Assembly (NCBI GenBank): GCA_965203435.1
Contig: CBDBCU010000003.1
Span: forward strand, 1-64,000
Source: CBDBCU01 sp965203435
Lineage (GTDB): Bacteria; Chloroflexota; Dehalococcoidia; Lucifugimonadales; UBA3495
Direction of reading: 5' to 3'
DNA length: 64,000 nt
The notes under the pieces were generated by a model. It did not search any database, was not told where the DNA came from, and worked only from the letters and a program-made list of their open reading frames with translations. This document shows positions 60,215-64,000 of the stretch, piece by piece (within the stretch, counting starts at the first letter, position 1; every line of letters begins with the position of its first letter). The position numbers were made by a program, and so were the translations under genes.

Positions 60215-60664
60215 TTACTGGGAGGGCTTGATTATGGCCGCCAAGTTATCCAGGCAATTGTTGGTGAACGCCCGGATCTTATCCCGGTTTTCAATCCGAT
60301 CCAAGAGGACCAAGCCGCTTCCGCTTTGGGATTGTTCCCCCAAGGTTAAGTACCAGAACCGGGTATCCGGGGTCTGGTTTTCTTTGAACCTCGCTATGCC
60401 CGTAAGCGGAAGTATCGTCCACTCATCGCCGGTCAAGGTCGTTACCGCATAGTTATAGACGAAATGCTCCGTCAGGAGAAACACGTCCAGTTTCAGATTA
60501 GGAAACGCCGGCAACGGCCCTGATACGATGTAGTAGTCCGACAAGGTATCCCGAGAGATGCGGTTGTCGATTTCCGTGGCGATAGCGGCGAATTCCGACC
60601 CTAGGAGGCCGGCGTCGTGGCACACCGTTTCCAACTCTTGGGTAAAGGAAACCGCAGCCATCAT
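60215..60664 (-). CDS. Unknown soluble protein (149 aa), first of a set
   Basis: Starts at 60664 (MMAAVSFTQELETVCHDAG), eight bases after GAGGAG. Features include FPNLKLDVFLLTEHFVYNYAVTTLTGDEWTILPL, likely a beta-rich core. No family recognised; possibly a small regulatory or scaffold protein. The three genes may have been acquired together with the flanking scar at 57.3-59.7 kb. Confidence 0.6.
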   Translation of the reverse strand: MMAAVSFTQELETVCHDAGLLGSEFAAIATEIDNRISRDTLSDYYIVSGPLPAFPNLKLDVFLLTEHFVYNYAVTTLTGDEWTILPLTGIARFKENQTPDTRFWYLTLGEQSQSGSGLVLLDRIENRDKIRAFTNNCLDNLAAIIKPSQ

Positions 60665-60800
60665 CCATCGCGCTCCTCAATCGCTGGATACCATGGGGAC
60701 ATTATACACTACCCGGGGATTTCTTGAAACCCGATAATTTTCAGGCAGCGTATCCCCGGAGGCAGGCAGAGAGCTACCCCTACCCCTTCCTTTCCCCCGC

Positions 60801-62132
60801 CTACCCGAACAGCCGCGCCAGGCCGCGGGGGTTGCGGGTTTTGGAAAACTGGCGCAGCAGCTTTTGGGTCTGCTTGAACTGGTTGAGCAGGCGGTTGATG
60901 TCCTGCGGCGTGGAGCCGCTGCCGCGGGCAATGCGCCGCCGCCGACTGCCGTTCAGAATTTCCGGGCGGCGGCGTTCCTCCGGGGTCATCGAGCAGATGA
61001 TGGCTTCAATCTGCTTGACCTGGCTGTCGTCAAAGTCGGCGGGCAGATCCCGGGAAAAGCGGTTCAGGTTCGGCATCATTTCCAGTAGCTGACTCAAGGA
61101 ACCCATCTTTTTGACGCTCTGAATCTGCTGGAGAAAGTCCTCCAGGTCAAAGTTGGCCTGGCGGAACTTTCGCTCCAGCTCCTTGGCCTGCTTTTCATCG
61201 GTGGCTTCCTGGGCCTTTTCAATCAGGGTCAGGATGTCGCCCATAGCCAGGATGCGGGAGGCCAGTCGGTCGGGATGATAGGGTTCCAAGCCGTCGGGCC
61301 GCTCGCCGACGCCCATAAACTTGATGGGGACGCCGGTAACCTGGGTTACGGATAAGGCCGCCCCGCCGCGGGCATCGCCGTCCATCTTGGTCAGCACCAA
61401 GCCGGTCAATCCCACCCGCTGGTGAAACTCCTGGGCGGCGTTCACCGCATCCTGGCCGGTCATCGCATCCACCGCCAGCAGGGTCTCGTGGGGGGCTACC
61501 GCGGCCTTGATTTCCTCCAGTTCCGCCATCAGGTCGTCGTCAATGTGCAGGCGGCCGCCAGTGTCAATGATGGCCCAGGTCAAACCCTGCTGCCGGGCCC
61601 GGTCAACGCCGGCCCGGACTACCTGGGTTACGGTGGCGGTTTTGGGGTCTTGGGAATGGACGGGAATATCCAGCTGGCGGCCCAGGGTTTCCAGCTGGGA
61701 AATGGCCGCCGGGCGGCGCAGGTCGGCCGCCACCAACAGGGAAGTGTGGCCCTGGCGGCGCTGTTGCAGGGCCAGTTTGGCAGCGGTCGTGGTTTTGCCG
61801 GCCCCCTGCAAGCCGACCAGCATCAGCACGGAGGGCAGGCGGCTGGCGGGGGTCAGGCGGTGGTCGCCGCCGCTGAGGATGGCGGTCAGTTCCTCGTGGA
61901 CGATTTTGACCACCTGCTGGCCGGGAGTGAGGCTTTCCAGGACAGCGGCGTCGAGGGCGCGTTCCTTGACTTTAGCCACAAAGTCCCGGGCCACCCGAAA
62001 GTTCACATCGGCTTCCAGCAGGGAACGGCGCACCTGTCCCAGGGCCTCGTCAATATCCTTTTCGGTCAGGCGGCCCTTGCCGGAAAGCCGGTTAAAAATG
62101 CCGGACAACTTGTCGGTCAGGTTCTCAAACAT
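60801..62132 (-). CDS. ffh: Signal recognition particle protein Ffh
   Basis: The 443-residue GTPase has the NG domain (GLQGAGKTTTAAKLAL near residue 107, ADLRRPAAISQL, LTKMDGDARGGAALS) and the Met-rich M domain that binds SRP RNA (FRQANFDLEDFLQQIQSVKKMGSLSQLLEMMP). It targets membrane proteins to the translocon. The G3 motif reads DTGGRLHID rather than DTAGRLHID. The start MFENLTDKL (62132) is chosen by homology; MKDPRMF (62147) sits too close to the GGGAGG. Confidence 0.9.
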   Translation of the reverse strand: MFENLTDKLSGIFNRLSGKGRLTEKDIDEALGQVRRSLLEADVNFRVARDFVAKVKERALDAAVLESLTPGQQVVKIVHEELTAILSGGDHRLTPASRLPSVLMLVGLQGAGKTTTAAKLALQQRRQGHTSLLVAADLRRPAAISQLETLGRQLDIPVHSQDPKTATVTQVVRAGVDRARQQGLTWAIIDTGGRLHIDDDLMAELEEIKAAVAPHETLLAVDAMTGQDAVNAAQEFHQRVGLTGLVLTKMDGDARGGAALSVTQVTGVPIKFMGVGERPDGLEPYHPDRLASRILAMGDILTLIEKAQEATDEKQAKELERKFRQANFDLEDFLQQIQSVKKMGSLSQLLEMMPNLNRFSRDLPADFDDSQVKQIEAIICSMTPEERRRPEILNGSRRRRIARGSGSTPQDINRLLNQFKQTQKLLRQFSKTRNPRGLARLFG

Positions 62133-62181
62133 TCGCGGGTCTTTCATCCTCCCGTCATTGGCGGCAATTGGCAACAGTTAA

Positions 62182-62211
62182 ATTGTAAGGCGCGGGATAG
62201 GGGCGGGTCAA
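62182..62211 (-). promoter_or_regulatory. Promoter of ffh
   Basis: On the minus strand TTGACC (62206-62211), 18-bp spacer, TACAAT (62182-62187). Confidence 0.55.
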
Positions 62212-62293
62212 GGGAAAGGGAGGGCAACCTCCGGGCAAAAGGATAGGTCAAAAGCCGGCCGGCGCGTTGCCAATATCAAAAGCGATTTGCCTA

Positions 62294-62322
62294 TTGCGCT
62301 TTCCAATCCCAACCGCTACAAT
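62294..62322 (+). promoter_or_regulatory. Promoter of the exported repeat protein gene
   Basis: TTGCGC (62294-62299), 17-bp spacer, TACAAT (62317-62322), 52 bp before the ATG. Confidence 0.6.
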
Positions 62323-62373
62323 CCCTTGTAGCGCAGTAATTCTATCCGATTCCGGCCGCTAGGGGGTATCCCA

Positions 62374-64000
62374 ATGTCCAAAGTTCCCGCCATTCTGGTC
62401 CTTTCCTTGATTGCCGCCCTGGCTTTAGTTTGGGGCTGGGCTCTGAACACGGCTTTCGCCGGGGAAAGCGACGGCGACTTGGCCGGCGGCCTCCGCTTTG
62501 TGGCCCAGGAAAACACGGCTATCCTTCACTCCAGCGAGAGCAGCGTGGTGCCGAACCAGCGGATAACCCTGCGCGGCGAGCATTTCAGCCCGGACGCTAC
62601 CCTCAGTTCCATTGTCATCGGCGCGGTTAACCTCCCCGGCAGCGACAGCATTAACCTTCCCGGCGGCCGCATCAACGACGGTGATGATGTCAGTATCGAC
62701 AGCAACGGCAACTGGTCGGCGAAAGTGGACTTGCCGCACACCGACAGCCTCCTCTCGTCGCTGTCCCGAGACATCGTGGCTACGGATTCTGAGGGCGTCT
62801 CGGGCCGCACCCGCGTGAGCGGCACCGAACCCCGCCTTTCGGTCCGGCCCGACTCCGGCCCCGCGGGATCCGCGGTCACGGTGCGCGGCCGCAGCTTTCC
62901 CGCCGGGAACGACAATGGCGACAGCGTCTCCGTCCGGGTGGGCTATTTGGATGGCGATGCGGTGCCGCGCAACTATCTCGCCACTTGGACGATTGAACCC
63001 GATGGGGATGGGGACTTTGAGCTCGAGATAACGGTGCCGGACAATGTTCCCGCGCCCTCGGACAACATTATCGATGCGTCCTTCGGCATCTTTTATGAGG
63101 TGTACGGATACGAAAGCCGGGTAGGATATGGGGTGGATCATTCGGTGCCGGCGGTTGCCACGCCTACGCCGGAGCCGACGGCCACGCCGCAACCGACGCC
63201 TACGCCGGTTCCGGAGCCGACGCCCACGCCCGTACCTACGGCTACGCCCACGCCGGCCCCGACCGCCACGCCCGTTCCGGCGCCTACCCCTACGCCCACG
63301 CCGGAACTCTGGCAATTCCCGGTAACGGAGGGTACGCCCACGCCGACGCCCGTTCCTACGGCTACGCCGCGGCCAACGCCCACGCCGACTCCCCAACCGA
63401 CCGCCACGCCGCAACCGACCTCCACGCCTATTCCGGGAGCTACGCCCACGCCGACGCCGCAGCCGACCCCGACGCCGGTACCTACCGCCACGCCCATTCC
63501 CACGCCCACGCCAACCCCGGCGCCTACTCCGACGCCGGCGGCCACGCCGGCCCATACCGCCACGCCTACGCCGGCTTTGCACGCGACCTCGACTCCGGCA
63601 GCGCCGCTGCCGGCGGCCCCGACTCAATTGCCCGGCAATAGCAACGAGCCGCCGCATATATTCTCCGGCCGGGCTACCCTGGACGGCAATTCCGTGGGGC
63701 CGGGCACCGCCATTAACGCCTACGACAGCGAAAATACCCTGGTCGGGGCTACCACTACCATCGCCGGCGGCCGGTTCAGCATCCACGTCCATCGGGCCGC
63801 CCATCCCATCACTTTCCAGGTGGGCCGGGATACGGCTGCCGAGGGCTGGTCGGGGGCTTGGCAGTCCGGGCAGGTAACCAGCGGCTTTAACCTGAGCGTG
63901 GGCGATGCCGGCTCCGGGACGGATGCCGCCGGCCTGTTCCGCGCCCTGCCGCAACTGCTGCGGGCTTTCAGCTTTGACAATGCCACCAAGGAATGGGCTT
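62374..64000 (+). CDS. Large exported protein with a Thr/Pro-rich linker (3' end outside the window)
   Basis: ATG 62374 follows AGGGGG. The signal peptide is MSKVPAILVLSLIAALALVWGWALNTAFA. Two immunoglobulin-like blocks (TLRGEHFSPDATLSSIVIGA and SVRPDSGPAGSAVTVRGRSF) follow, then about 150 residues of TPTP, PTATP and PQPTP repeats (63160-63610), then another beta domain (FSGRATLDGNSVGPGTAINAYD). It looks like a surface or cell-wall protein with a stiff linker. About 542 codons are inside the window and no stop is reached. The minus-strand R/G-rich reading of the same region is an artefact. Confidence 0.75.
   Translation, partial: MSKVPAILVLSLIAALALVWGWALNTAFAGESDGDLAGGLRFVAQENTAILHSSESSVVPNQRITLRGEHFSPDATLSSIVIGAVNLPGSDSINLPGGRINDGDDVSIDSNGNWSAKVDLPHTDSLLSSLSRDIVATDSEGVSGRTRVSGTEPRLSVRPDSGPAGSAVTVRGRSFPAGNDNGDSVSVRVGYLDGDAVPRNYLATWTIEPDGDGDFELEITVPDNVPAPSDNIIDASFGIFYEVYGYESRVGYGVDHSVPAVATPTPEPTATPQPTPTPVPEPTPTPVPTATPTPAPTATPVPAPTPTPTPELWQFPVTEGTPTPTPVPTATPRPTPTPTPQPTATPQPTSTPIPGATPTPTPQPTPTPVPTATPIPTPTPTPAPTPTPAATPAHTATPTPALHATSTPAAPLPAAPTQLPGNSNEPPHIFSGRATLDGNSVGPGTAINAYDSENTLVGATTTIAGGRFSIHVHRAAHPITFQVGRDTAAEGWSGAWQSGQVTSGFNLSVGDAGSGTDAAGLFRALPQLLRAFSFDNATKEWA

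Noticed and set aside
62425..63954. Arg/Gly-rich minus-strand frame at the right end
   Set aside because: It is the reverse of the Thr/Pro repeat region of the exported protein; the low complexity makes both frames open.

Overview
The window is GC-rich bacterial chromosome with tightly packed, mostly housekeeping and catabolic genes. The gene content (gentisate-dioxygenase-like cupin, HpaB-type monooxygenase, GMC oxidoreductase, NIPSNAP and amidohydrolase proteins, DUF1111/imelysin lipoproteins, a PspA/PspAA operon, many dispersed palindromic repeats) suggests a Chloroflexota bacterium of the marine SAR202/Dehalococcoidia or sponge-symbiont kind. That placement is inference; no rRNA or ribosomal protein is present to settle it. 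Several genes share a recognisable promoter, TTGMC(N) - 17 or 18 bp - TACAAT or TATAAT.

Layout: 1-5.5 kb holds a frameshifted secreted paralog (copy 1), a cupin dioxygenase, a RidA protein, a membrane protein, and three tandem 56-57-residue paralogs leading into an M24 peptidase-like gene. 5.6-16.6 kb carries a PAC2 protein, two tandem RCC1-repeat/sugar-dehydrogenase lipoproteins, an acetolactate-synthase-like enzyme, a family-5-type uracil-DNA glycosylase and an imelysin/DUF1111 operon. 17-24.6 kb is a DNA-modification region: a large nuclease-methylase-like protein, a GMC oxidoreductase, and a lower-GC methylase/endonuclease pair that looks imported. 24.6-31 kb has an HpaB-type enzyme, a NIPSNAP protein, NspC with DUF3326, and the psp operon. 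31-36.5 kb has paralog copy 3 and the DUF4178/DUF350 locus.

36.5-41.3 kb contains a divergent SecA-like ATPase translationally coupled to a transglutaminase-like protein, then tRNA-Pro(CGG). 41.4-42.4 kb has two small membrane proteins behind a striking three-way-junction inverted-repeat element. 42.4-51.4 kb has a TlpA thioredoxin, mfd, paralog copy 2, proB and proA. 51.4-57.3 kb has an unrecognised gene, a split transketolase, an amidohydrolase and a DNA/RNA-repair operon (mug, thpR, alkA). 57.3-59.7 kb is a scarred region: an IS6-like element carrying a Dam-type methylase with an in-frame TGA interrupts a small gene, and the 3' end of alkA is duplicated on the far side. 59.7-64 kb has three small unknown genes, ffh, and the start of a large exported proline/threonine-rich protein that runs off the window.

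The most notable observations are: (i) a family of three secreted paralogs, two of which carry a 12-G homopolymer in the signal peptide, out of frame in one and in frame in the other, which suggests phase variation; (ii) the three tandem small paralogs; (iii) the SecA-like/transglutaminase-like pair; (iv) the 104-bp three-way-junction element; and (v) the nested IS and alkA-tail duplication. No CRISPR array or rRNA gene was seen.
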